NCBI GenBank assembly: GCA_009746045.1
Contig: RPFO01000059.1
Coordinates: 2,324,068-2,388,067, forward strand
Direction of reading: 5' to 3'
Origin: Mesostigma viride
Lineage: Eukaryota; Streptophyta; Mesostigmatophyceae; Mesostigmatales; Mesostigmataceae
DNA: 64,000 bases
The notes under the pieces were generated by a model that searched no databases, was not told where the DNA came from, and was given only the letters and a program-made list of their open reading frames with translations. Below are positions 21,127-33,100 of this stretch, piece after piece; the stretch's first letter is position 1, and each line of letters starts with the position of its first letter. Both the position numbers and the translations under genes were made by a program.

Positions 21127-24100
21127 AGGTGGTTGGGGTGGAGGAGCGTGAGGGGTTAGGTGTTGACAGGGGAAACAAAGGAGGTGCGGGAGCTGTGCAG
21201 GTGGTTGGGGTGGAGGAGCGTGAGGGGTTAGGTGTTGACAGGGGAACCAAAGGAGGTGCGGGAGCTGTGCAGGTGGTTGGGGTGGAGGAGCGTGAGGGGT
21301 TAGGTGTTGACAGGGGAACCAAAGGAGGTGCGGGAGCTGTGCAGGTGGTTGGGGTGGAGGAGCGTGAGGGGTTAGGTGTTGACAGGGGAACCAAAGGAGG
21401 TGCGGGAGCTGTGCAGGTGGTTGGGGTGGAGGAGCGTGAGGGGTTAGGTGTTGACAGGGGAACCAAAGGAGGTGCGGGAGCTGTGCAGGTGGTTGGGGTG
21501 GAGGAGCGTGAGGGGTTAGGTGTTGACAGGGGAACCAAAGGAGGTGCGGGAGCTGTGCAGGTGGTTGGGGTGGAGGAGCGTGAGGGGTTAGGTGTTGACA
21601 GGGGAACCAAAGGAGGTGCGGGAGCTGTGCAGGTGGTTGGGGTGGAGGAGCGTGAGGGGTTAGGTGTTGACAGGGGAACCAAAGGAGGTGCGGGAGCTGT
21701 GCAGGTGGTTGGGGTGGAGGAGCGTGAGGGGTTAGGTGTTGACAGGGGAACCAAAGGAGGTGCGGGAGCTGTGCAGGTGGTTGGGGTGGAGGAGCGTGAG
21801 GGGTTAGGTGTTGACAGGGGAACCAAAGGAGGTGCGGGAGCTGTGCAGGTGGTTGGGGTGGAGGAGCGTGAGGGGTTAGGTGTTGACAGGGGAACCAAAG
21901 GAGGTGCGGGAGCTGTGCAGGTGGTTGGGGTGGAGGAGCGTGAGGGGTTAGGTGTTGACAGGGGAACCAAAGGAGGTGCGGGAGCTGTGCAGGTGGTTGG
22001 GGTGGAGGAGCGTGAGGGGTTAGGTGTTGACAGGGGAACCAAAGGAGGTGCGGGAGCTGTGCAGGTGGTTGGGGTGGAGGAGCGTGAGGGGTTAGGTGTT
22101 GACAGGGGAACCAAAGGAGGTGCGGGAGCTGTGCAGGTGGTTGGGGTGGAGGAGCGTGAGGGGTTAGGTGTTGACAGGGGAACCAAAGGAGGTGCGGGAG
22201 CTGTGCAGGTGGTTGGGGTGGAGGAGCGTGAGGGGTTAGGTGTTGACAGGGGAACCAAAGGAGGTGCGGGAGCTGTGCAGGTGGTTGGGGTGGAGGAGCG
22301 TGAGGGGTTAGGTGTTGACAGGGGAACCAAAGGAGGTGCGGGAGCTGTGCAGGTGGTTGGGGTGGAGGAGCGTGAGGGGTTAGGTGTTGACAGGGGAACC
22401 AAAGGAGGTGCGGGAGCTGTGCAGGTGGTTGGGGTGGAGGAGCGTGAGGGGTTAGGTGTTGACAGGGGAACCAAAGGAGGTGCGGGAGCTGTGCAGGTGG
22501 TTGGGGTGGAGGAGCGTGAGGGGTTAGGTGTTGACAGGGGAACCAAAGGAGGTGCGGGAGCTGTGCAGGTGGTTGGGGTGGAGGAGCGTGAGGGGTTAGG
22601 TGTTGACAGGGGAACCAAAGGAGGTGCGGGAGCTGTGCAGGTGGTTGGGGTGGAGGAGCGTGAGGGGTTAGGTGTTGACAGGGGAACCAAAGGAGGTGCG
22701 GGAGCTGTGCAGGTGGTTGGGGTGGAGGAGCGTGAGGGGTTAGGTGTTGACAGGGGAACCAAAGGAGGTGCGGGAGCTGTGCAGGTGGTTGGGGTGGAGG
22801 AGCGTGAGGGGTTAGGTGTTGACAGGGGAACCAAAGGAGGTGCGGGAGCTGTGCAGGTGGTTGGGGTGGAGGAGCGTGAGGGGTTAGGTGTTGACAGGGG
22901 AACCAAAGGAGGTGCGGGAGCTGTGCAGGTGGTTGGGGTGGAGGAGCGTGAGGGGTTAGGTGTTGACAGGGGAACCAAAGGAGGTGCGGGAGCTGTGCAG
23001 GTGGTTGGGGTGGAGGAGCGTGAGGGGTTAGGTGTTGACAGGGGAACCAAAGGAGGTGCGGGAGCTGTGCAGGTGGTTGGGGTGGAGGAGCGTGAGGGGT
23101 TAGGTGTTGACAGGGGAACCAAAGGAGGTGCGGGAGCTGTGCAGGTGGTTGGGGTGGAGGAGCGTGAGGGGTTAGGTGTTGACAGGGGAACCAAAGGAGG
23201 TGCGGGAGCTGTGCAGGTGGTTGGGGTGGAGGAGCGTGAGGGGTTAGGTGTTGACAGGGGAACCAAAGGAGGTGCGGGAGCTGTGCAGGTGGTTGGGGTG
23301 GAGGAGCGTGAGGGGTTAGGTGTTGACAGGGGAACCAAAGGAGGTGCGGGAGCTGTGCAGGTGGTTGGGGTGGAGGAGCGTGAGGGGTTAGGTGTTGACA
23401 GGGGAACCAAAGGAGGTGCGGGAGCTGTGCAGGTGGTTGGGGTGGAGGAGCGTGAGGGGTTAGGTGTTGACAGGGGAACCAAAGGAGGTGCGGGAGCTGT
23501 GCAGGTGGTTGGGGTGGAGGAGCGTGAGGGGTTAGGTGTTGACAGGGGAACCAAAGGAGGTGCGGGAGCTGTGCAGGTGGTTGGGGTGGAGGAGCGTGAG
23601 GGGTTAGGTGTTGACAGGGGAACCAAAGGAGGTGCGGGAGCTGTGCAGGTGGTTGGGGTGGAGGAGCGTGAGGGGTTAGGTGTTGACAGGGGAACCAAAG
23701 GAGGTGCGGGAGCTGTGCAGGTGGTTGGGGTGGAGGAGCGTGAGGGGTTAGGTGTTGACAGGGGAACCAAAGGAGGTGCGGGAGCTGTGCAGGTGGTTGG
23801 GGTGGAGGAGCGTGAGGGGTTAGGTGTTGACAGGGGAACCAAAGGAGGTGCGGGAGCTGTGCAGGTGGTTGGGGTGGAGGAGCGTGAGGGGTTAGGTGTT
23901 GACAGGGGAACCAAAGGAGGTGCGGGAGCTGTGCAGGTGGTTGGGGTGGAGGAGCGTGAGGGGTTAGGTGTTGACAGGGGAACCAAAGGAGGTGCGGGAG
24001 CTGTGCAGGTGGTTGGGGTGGAGGAGCGTGAGGGGTTAGGTGTTGACAGGGGAACCAAAGGAGGTGCGGGAGCTGTGCAGGTGGTTGGGGTGGAGGAGCG

Positions 24101-27100
24101 TGAGGGGTTAGGTGTTGACAGGGGAACCAAAGGAGGTGCGGGAGCTGTGCAGGTGGTTGGGGTGGAGGAGCGTGAGGGGTTAGGTGTTGACAGGGGAACC
24201 AAAGGAGGTGCGGGAGCTGTGCAGGTGGTTGGGGTGGAGGAGCGTGAGGGGTTAGGTGTTGACAGGGGAACCAAAGGAGGTGCGGGAGCTGTGCAGGTGG
24301 TTGGGGTGGAGGAGCGTGAGGGGTTAGGTGTTGACAGGGGAACCAAAGGAGGTGCGGGAGCTGTGCAGGTGGTTGGGGTGGAGGAGCGTGAGGGGTTAGG
24401 TGTTGACAGGGGAACCAAAGGAGGTGCGGGAGCTGTGCAGGTGGTTGGGGTGGAGGAGCGTGAGGGGTTAGGTGTTGACAGGGGAACCAAAGGAGGTGCG
24501 GGAGCTGTGCAGGTGGTTGGGGTGGAGGAGCGTGAGGGGTTAGGTGTTGACAGGGGAACCAAAGGAGGTGCGGGAGCTGTGCAGGTGGTTGGGGTGGAGG
24601 AGCGTGAGGGGTTAGGTGTTGACAGGGGAACCAAAGGAGGTGCGGGAGCTGTGCAGGTGGTTGGGGTGGAGGAGCGTGAGGGGTTAGGTGTTGACAGGGG
24701 AACCAAAGGAGGTGCGGGAGCTGTGCAGGTGGTTGGGGTGGAGGAGCGTGAGGGGTTAGGTGTTGACAGGGGAACCAAAGGAGGTGCGGGAGCTGTGCAG
24801 GTGGTTGGGGTGGAGGAGCGTGAGGGGTTAGGTGTTGACAGGGGAACCAAAGGAGGTGCGGGAGCTGTGCAGGTGGTTGGGGTGGAGGAGCGTGAGGGGT
24901 TAGGTGTTGACAGGGGAACCAAAGGAGGTGCGGGAGCTGTGCAGGTGGTTGGGGTGGAGGAGCGTGAGGGGTTAGGTGTTGACAGGGGAACCAAAGGAGG
25001 TGCGGGAGCTGTGCAGGTGGTTGGGGTGGAGGAGCGTGAGGGGTTAGGTGTTGACAGGGGAACCAAAGGAGGTGCGGGAGCTGTGCAGGTGGTTGGGGTG
25101 GAGGAGCGTGAGGGGTTAGGTGTTGACAGGGGAACCAAAGGAGGTGCGGGAGCTGTGCAGGTGGTTGGGGTGGAGGAGCGTGAGGGGTTAGGTGTTGACA
25201 GGGGAACCAAAGGAGGTGCGGGAGCTGTGCAGGTGGTTGGGGTGGAGGAGCGTGAGGGGTTAGGTGTTGACAGGGGAACCAAAGGAGGTGCGGGAGCTGT
25301 GCAGGTGGTTGGGGTGGAGGAGCGTGAGGGGTTAGGTGTTGACAGGGGAACCAAAGGAGGTGCGGGAGCTGTGCAGGTGGTTGGGGTGGAGGAGCGTGAG
25401 GGGTTAGGTGTTGACAGGGGAACCAAAGGAGGTGCGGGAGCTGTGCAGGTGGTTGGGGTGGAGGAGCGTGAGGGGTTAGGTGTTGACAGGGGAACCAAAG
25501 GAGGTGCGGGAGCTGTGCAGGTGGTTGGGGTGGAGGAGCGTGAGGGGTTAGGTGTTGACAGGGGAACCAAAGGAGGTGCGGGAGCTGTGCAGGTGGTTGG
25601 GGTGGAGGAGCGTGAGGGGTTAGGTGTTGACAGGGGAACCAAAGGAGGTGCGGGAGCTGTGCAGGTGGTTGGGGTGGAGGAGCGTGAGGGGTTAGGTGTT
25701 GACAGGGGAACCAAAGGAGGTGCGGGAGCTGTGCAGGTGGTTGGGGTGGAGGAGCGTGAGGGGTTAGGTGTTGACAGGGGAACCAAAGGAGGTGCGGGAG
25801 CTGTGCAGGTGGTTGGGGTGGAGGAGCGTGAGGGGTTAGGTGTTGACAGGGGAACCAAAGGAGGTGCGGGAGCTGTGCAGGTGGTTGGGGTGGAGGAGCG
25901 TGAGGGGTTAGGTGTTGACAGGGGAACCAAAGGAGGTGCGGGAGCTGTGCAGGTGGTTGGGGTGGAGGAGCGTGAGGGGTTAGGTGTTGACAGGGGAACC
26001 AAAGGAGGTGCGGGAGCTGTGCAGGTGGTTGGGGTGGAGGAGCGTGAGGGGTTAGGTGTTGACAGGGGAACCAAAGGAGGTGCGGGAGCTGTGCAGGTGG
26101 TTGGGGTGGAGGAGCGTGAGGGGTTAGGTGTTGACAGGGGAACCAAAGGAGGTGCGGGAGCTGTGCAGGTGGTTGGGGTGGAGGAGCGTGAGGGGTTAGG
26201 TGTTGACAGGGGAACCAAAGGAGGTGCGGGAGCTGTGCAGGTGGTTGGGGTGGAGGAGCGTGAGGGGTTAGGTGTTGACAGGGGAACCAAAGGAGGTGCG
26301 GGAGCTGTGCAGGTGGTTGGGGTGGAGGAGCGTGAGGGGTTAGGTGTTGACAGGGGAACCAAAGGAGGTGCGGGAGCTGTGCAGGTGGTTGGGGTGGAGG
26401 AGCGTGAGGGGTTAGGTGTTGACAGGGGAACCAAAGGAGGTGCGGGAGCTGTGCAGGTGGTTGGGGTGGAGGAGCGTGAGGGGTTAGGTGTTGACAGGGG
26501 AACCAAAGGAGGTGCGGGAGCTGTGCAGGTGGTTGGGGTGGAGGAGCGTGAGGGGTTAGGTGTTGACAGGGGAACCAAAGGAGGTGCGGGAGCTGTGCAG
26601 GTGGTTGGGGTGGAGGAGCGTGAGGGGTTAGGTGTTGACAGGGGAACCAAAGGAGGTGCGGGAGCTGTGCAGGTGGTTGGGGTGGAGGAGCGTGAGGGGT
26701 TAGGTGTTGACAGGGGAACCAAAGGAGGTGCGGGAGCTGTGCAGGTGGTTGGGGTGGAGGAGCGTGAGGGGTTAGGTGTTGACAGGGGAACCAAAGGAGG
26801 TGCGGGAGCTGTGCAGGTGGTTGGGGTGGAGGAGCGTGAGGGGTTAGGTGTTGACAGGGGAACCAAAGGAGGTGCGGGAGCTGTGCAGGTGGTTGGGGTG
26901 GAGGAGCGTGAGGGGTTAGGTGTTGACAGGGGAACCAAAGGAGGTGCGGGAGCTGTGCAGGTGGTTGGGGTGGAGGAGCGTGAGGGGTTAGGTGTTGACA
27001 GGGGAACCAAAGGAGGTGCGGGAGCTGTGCAGGTGGTTGGGGTGGAGGAGCGTGAGGGGTTAGGTGTTGACAGGGGAACCAAAGGAGGTGCGGGAGCTGT

Positions 27101-30100
27101 GCAGGTGGTTGGGGTGGAGGAGCGTGAGGGGTTAGGTGTTGACAGGGGAACCAAAGGAGGTGCGGGAGCTGTGCAGGTGGTTGGGGTGGAGGAGCGTGAG
27201 GGGTTAGGTGTTGACAGGGGAACCAAAGGAGGTGCGGGAGCTGTGCAGGTGGTTGGGGTGGAGGAGCGTGAGGGGTTAGGTGTTGACAGGGGAACCAAAG
27301 GAGGTGCGGGAGCTGTGCAGGTGGTTGGGGTGGAGGAGCGTGAGGGGTTAGGTGTTGACAGGGGAACCAAAGGAGGTGCGGGAGCTGTGCAGGTGGTTGG
27401 GGTGGAGGAGCGTGAGGGGTTAGGTGTTGACAGGGGAACCAAAGGAGGTGCGGGAGCTGTGCAGGTGGTTGGGGTGGAGGAGCGTGAGGGGTTAGGTGTT
27501 GACAGGGGAACCAAAGGAGGTGCGGGAGCTGTGCAGGTGGTTGGGGTGGAGGAGCGTGAGGGGTTAGGTGTTGACAGGGGAACCAAAGGAGGTGCGGGAG
27601 CTGTGCAGGTGGTTGGGGTGGAGGAGCGTGAGGGGTTAGGTGTTGACAGGGGAACCAAAGGAGGTGCGGGAGCTGTGCAGGTGGTTGGGGTGGAGGAGCG
27701 TGAGGGGTTAGGTGTTGACAGGGGAACCAAAGGAGGTGCGGGAGCTGTGCAGGTGGTTGGGGTGGAGGAGCGTGAGGGGTTAGGTGTTGACAGGGGAACC
27801 AAAGGAGGTGCGGGAGCTGTGCAGGTGGTTGGGGTGGAGGAGCGTGAGGGGTTAGGTGTTGACAGGGGAACCAAAGGAGGTGCGGGAGCTGTGCAGGTGG
27901 TTGGGGTGGAGGAGCGTGAGGGGTTAGGTGTTGACAGGGGAACCAAAGGAGGTGCGGGAGCTGTGCAGGTGGTTGGGGTGGAGGAGCGTGAGGGGTTAGG
28001 TGTTGACAGGGGAACCAAAGGAGGTGCGGGAGCTGTGCAGGTGGTTGGGGTGGAGGAGCGTGAGGGGTTAGGTGTTGACAGGGGAACCAAAGGAGGTGCG
28101 GGAGCTGTGCAGGTGGTTGGGGTGGAGGAGCGTGAGGGGTTAGGTGTTGACAGGGGAACCAAAGGAGGTGCGGGAGCTGTGCAGGTGGTTGGGGTGGAGG
28201 AGCGTGAGGGGTTAGGTGTTGACAGGGGAACCAAAGGAGGTGCGGGAGCTGTGCAGGTGGTTGGGGTGGAGGAGCGTGAGGGGTTAGGTGTTGACAGGGG
28301 AACCAAAGGAGGTGCGGGAGCTGTGCAGGTGGTTGGGGTGGAGGAGCGTGAGGGGTTAGGTGTTGACAGGGGAACCAAAGGAGGTGCGGGAGCTGTGCAG
28401 GTGGTTGGGGTGGAGGAGCGTGAGGGGTTAGGTGTTGACAGGGGAACCAAAGGAGGTGCGGGAGCTGTGCAGGTGGTTGGGGTGGAGGAGCGTGAGGGGT
28501 TAGGTGTTGACAGGGGAACCAAAGGAGGTGCGGGAGCTGTGCAGGTGGTTGGGGTGGAGGAGCGTGAGGGGTTAGGTGTTGACAGGGGAACCAAAGGAGG
28601 TGCGGGAGCTGTGCAGGTGGTTGGGGTGGAGGAGCGTGAGGGGTTAGGTGTTGACAGGGGAACCAAAGGAGGTGCGGGAGCTGTGCAGGTGGTTGGGGTG
28701 GAGGAGCGTGAGGGGTTAGGTGTTGACAGGGGAACCAAAGGAGGTGCGGGAGCTGTGCAGGTGGTTGGGGTGGAGGAGCGTGAGGGGTTAGGTGTTGACA
28801 GGGGAACCAAAGGAGGTGCGGGAGCTGTGCAGGTGGTTGGGGTGGAGGAGCGTGAGGGGTTAGGTGTTGACAGGGGAACCAAAGGAGGTGCGGGAGCTGT
28901 GCAGGTGGTTGGGGTGGAGGAGCGTGAGGGGTTAGGTGTTGACAGGGGAACCAAAGGAGGTGCGGGAGCTGTGCAGGTGGTTGGGGTGGAGGAGCGTGAG
29001 GGGTTAGGTGTTGACAGGGGAACCAAAGGAGGTGCGGGAGCTGTGCAGGTGGTTGGGGTGGAGGAGCGTGAGGGGTTAGGTGTTGACAGGGGAACCAAAG
29101 GAGGTGCGGGAGCTGTGCAGGTGGTTGGGGTGGAGGAGCGTGAGGGGTTAGGTGTTGACAGGGGAACCAAAGGAGGTGCGGGAGCTGTGCAGGTGGTTGG
29201 GGTGGAGGAGCGTGAGGGGTTAGGTGTTGACAGGGGAACCAAAGGAGGTGCGGGAGCTGTGCAGGTGGTTGGGGTGGAGGAGCGTGAGGGGTTAGGTGTT
29301 GACAGGGGAACCAAAGGAGGTGCGGGAGCTGTGCAGGTGGTTGGGGTGGAGGAGCGTGAGGGGTTAGGTGTTGACAGGGGAACCAAAGGAGGTGCGGGAG
29401 CTGTGCAGGTGGTTGGGGTGGAGGAGCGTGAGGGGTTAGGTGTTGACAGGGGAACCAAAGGAGGTGCGGGAGCTGTGCAGGTGGTTGGGGTGGAGGAGCG
29501 TGAGGGGTTAGGTGTTGACAGGGGAACCAAAGGAGGTGCGGGAGCTGTGCAGGTGGTTGGGGTGGAGGAGCGTGAGGGGTTAGGTGTTGACAGGGGAACC
29601 AAAGGAGGTGCGGGAGCTGTGCAGGTGGTTGGGGTGGAGGAGCGTGAGGGGTTAGGTGTTGACAGGGGAACCAAAGGAGGTGCGGGAGCTGTGCAGGTGG
29701 TTGGGGTGGAGGAGCGTGAGGGGTTAGGTGTTGACAGGGGAACCAAAGGAGGTGCGGGAGCTGTGCAGGTGGTTGGGGTGGAGGAGCGTGAGGGGTTAGG
29801 TGTTGACAGGGGAACCAAAGGAGGTGCGGGAGCTGTGCAGGTGGTTGGGGTGGAGGAGCGTGAGGGGTTAGGTGTTGACAGGGGAACCAAAGGAGGTGCG
29901 GGAGCTGTGCAGGTGGTTGGGGTGGAGGAGCGTGAGGGGTTAGGTGTTGACAGGGGAACCAAAGGAGGTGCGGGAGCTGTGCAGGTGGTTGGGGTGGAGG
30001 AGCGTGAGGGGTTAGGTGTTGACAGGGGAACCAAAGGAGGTGCGGGAGCTGTGCAGGTGGTTGGGGTGGAGGAGCGTGAGGGGTTAGGTGTTGACAGGGG

Positions 30101-33100
30101 AACCAAAGGAGGTGCGGGAGCTGTGCAGGTGGTTGGGGTGGAGGAGCGTGAGGGGTTAGGTGTTGACAGGGGAACCAAAGGAGGTGCGGGAGCTGTGCAG
30201 GTGGTTGGGGTGGAGGAGCGTGAGGGGTTAGGTGTTGACAGGGGAACCAAAGGAGGTGCGGGAGCTGTGCAGGTGGTTGGGGTGGAGGAGCGTGAGGGGT
30301 TAGGTGTTGACAGGGGAACCAAAGGAGGTGCGGGAGCTGTGCAGGTGGTTGGGGTGGAGGAGCGTGAGGGGTTAGGTGTTGACAGGGGAACCAAAGGAGG
30401 TGCGGGAGCTGTGCAGGTGGTTGGGGTGGAGGAGCGTGAGGGGTTAGGTGTTGACAGGGGAACCAAAGGAGGTGCGGGAGCTGTGCAGGTGGTTGGGGTG
30501 GAGGAGCGTGAGGGGTTAGGTGTTGACAGGGGAACCAAAGGAGGTGCGGGAGCTGTGCAGGTGGTTGGGGTGGAGGAGCGTGAGGGGTTAGGTGTTGACA
30601 GGGGAACCAAAGGAGGTGCGGGAGCTGTGCAGGTGGTTGGGGTGGAGGAGCGTGAGGGGTTAGGTGTTGACAGGGGAACCAAAGGAGGTGCGGGAGCTGT
30701 GCAGGTGGTTGGGGTGGAGGAGCGTGAGGGGTTAGGTGTTGACAGGGGAACCAAAGGAGGTGCGGGAGCTGTGCAGGTGGTTGGGGTGGAGGAGCGTGAG
30801 GGGTTAGGTGTTGACAGGGGAACCAAAGGAGGTGCGGGAGCTGTGCAGGTGGTTGGGGTGGAGGAGCGTGAGGGGTTAGGTGTTGACAGGGGAACCAAAG
30901 GAGGTGCGGGAGCTGTGCAGGTGGTTGGGGTGGAGGAGCGTGAGGGGTTAGGTGTTGACAGGGGAACCAAAGGAGGTGCGGGAGCTGTGCAGGTGGTTGG
31001 GGTGGAGGAGCGTGAGGGGTTAGGTGTTGACAGGGGAACCAAAGGAGGTGCGGGAGCTGTGCAGGTGGTTGGGGTGGAGGAGCGTGAGGGGTTAGGTGTT
31101 GACAGGGGAACCAAAGGAGGTGCGGGAGCTGTGCAGGTGGTTGGGGTGGAGGAGCGTGAGGGGTTAGGTGTTGACAGGGGAACCAAAGGAGGTGCGGGAG
31201 CTGTGCAGGTGGTTGGGGTGGAGGAGCGTGAGGGGTTAGGTGTTGACAGGGGAACCAAAGGAGGTGCGGGAGCTGTGCAGGTGGTTGGGGTGGAGGAGCG
31301 TGAGGGGTTAGGTGTTGACAGGGGAACCAAAGGAGGTGCGGGAGCTGTGCAGGTGGTTGGGGTGGAGGAGCGTGAGGGGTTAGGTGTTGACAGGGGAACC
31401 AAAGGAGGTGCGGGAGCTGTGCAGGTGGTTGGGGTGGAGGAGCGTGAGGGGTTAGGTGTTGACAGGGGAACCAAAGGAGGTGCGGGAGCTGTGCAGGTGG
31501 TTGGGGTGGAGGAGCGTGAGGGGTTAGGTGTTGACAGGGGAACCAAAGGAGGTGCGGGAGCTGTGCAGGTGGTTGGGGTGGAGGAGCGTGAGGGGTTAGG
31601 TGTTGACAGGGGAACCAAAGGAGGTGCGGGAGCTGTGCAGGTGGTTGGGGTGGAGGAGCGTGAGGGGTTAGGTGTTGACAGGGGAACCAAAGGAGGTGCG
31701 GGAGCTGTGCAGGTGGTTGGGGTGGAGGAGCGTGAGGGGTTAGGTGTTGACAGGGGAACCAAAGGAGGTGCGGGAGCTGTGCAGGTGGTTGGGGTGGAGG
31801 AGCGTGAGGGGTTAGGTGTTGACAGGGGAACCAAAGGAGGTGCGGGAGCTGTGCAGGTGGTTGGGGTGGAGGAGCGTGAGGGGTTAGGTGTTGACAGGGG
31901 AACCAAAGGAGGTGCGGGAGCTGTGCAGGTGGTTGGGGTGGAGGAGCGTGAGGGGTTAGGTGTTGACAGGGGAACCAAAGGAGGTGCGGGAGCTGTGCAG
32001 GTGGTTGGGGTGGAGGAGCGTGAGGGGTTAGGTGTTGACAGGGGAACCAAAGGAGGTGCGGGAGCTGTGCAGGTGGTTGGGGTGGAGGAGCGTGAGGGGT
32101 TAGGTGTTGACAGGGGAACCAAAGGAGGTGCGGGAGCTGTGCAGGTGGTTGGGGTGGAGGAGCGTGAGGGGTTAGGTGTTGACAGGGGAACCAAAGGAGG
32201 TGCGGGAGCTGTGCAGGTGGTTGGGGTGGAGGAGCGTGAGGGGTTAGGTGTTGACAGGGGAACCAAAGGAGGTGCGGGAGCTGTGCAGGTGGTTGGGGTG
32301 GAGGAGCGTGAGGGGTTAGGTGTTGACAGGGGAACCAAAGGAGGTGCGGGAGCTGTGCAGGTGGTTGGGGTGGAGGAGCGTGAGGGGTTAGGTGTTGACA
32401 GGGGAACCAAAGGAGGTGCGGGAGCTGTGCAGGTGGTTGGGGTGGAGGAGCGTGAGGGGTTAGGTGTTGACAGGGGAACCAAAGGAGGTGCGGGAGCTGT
32501 GCAGGTGGTTGGGGTGGAGGAGCGTGAGGGGTTAGGTGTTGACAGGGGAACCAAAGGAGGTGCGGGAGCTGTGCAGGTGGTTGGGGTGGAGGAGCGTGAG
32601 GGGTTAGGTGTTGACAGGGGAACCAAAGGAGGTGCGGGAGCTGTGCAGGTGGTTGGGGTGGAGGAGCGTGAGGGGTTAGGTGTTGACAGGGGAACCAAAG
32701 GAGGTGCGGGAGCTGTGCAGGTGGTTGGGGTGGAGGAGCGTGAGGGGTTAGGTGTTGACAGGGGAACCAAAGGAGGTGCGGGAGCTGTGCAGGTGGTTGG
32801 GGTGGAGGAGCGTGAGGGGTTAGGTGTTGACAGGGGAACCAAAGGAGGTGCGGGAGCTGTGCAGGTGGTTGGGGTGGAGGAGCGTGAGGGGTTAGGTGTT
32901 GACAGGGGAACCAAAGGAGGTGCGGGAGCTGTGCAGGTGGTTGGGGTGGAGGAGCGTGAGGGGTTAGGTGTTGACAGGGGAACCAAAGGAGGTGCGGGAG
33001 CTGTGCAGGTGGTTGGGGTGGAGGAGCGTGAGGGGTTAGGTGTTGACAGGGGAACCAAAGGAGGTGCGGGAGCTGTGCAGGTGGTTGGGGTGGAGGAGCG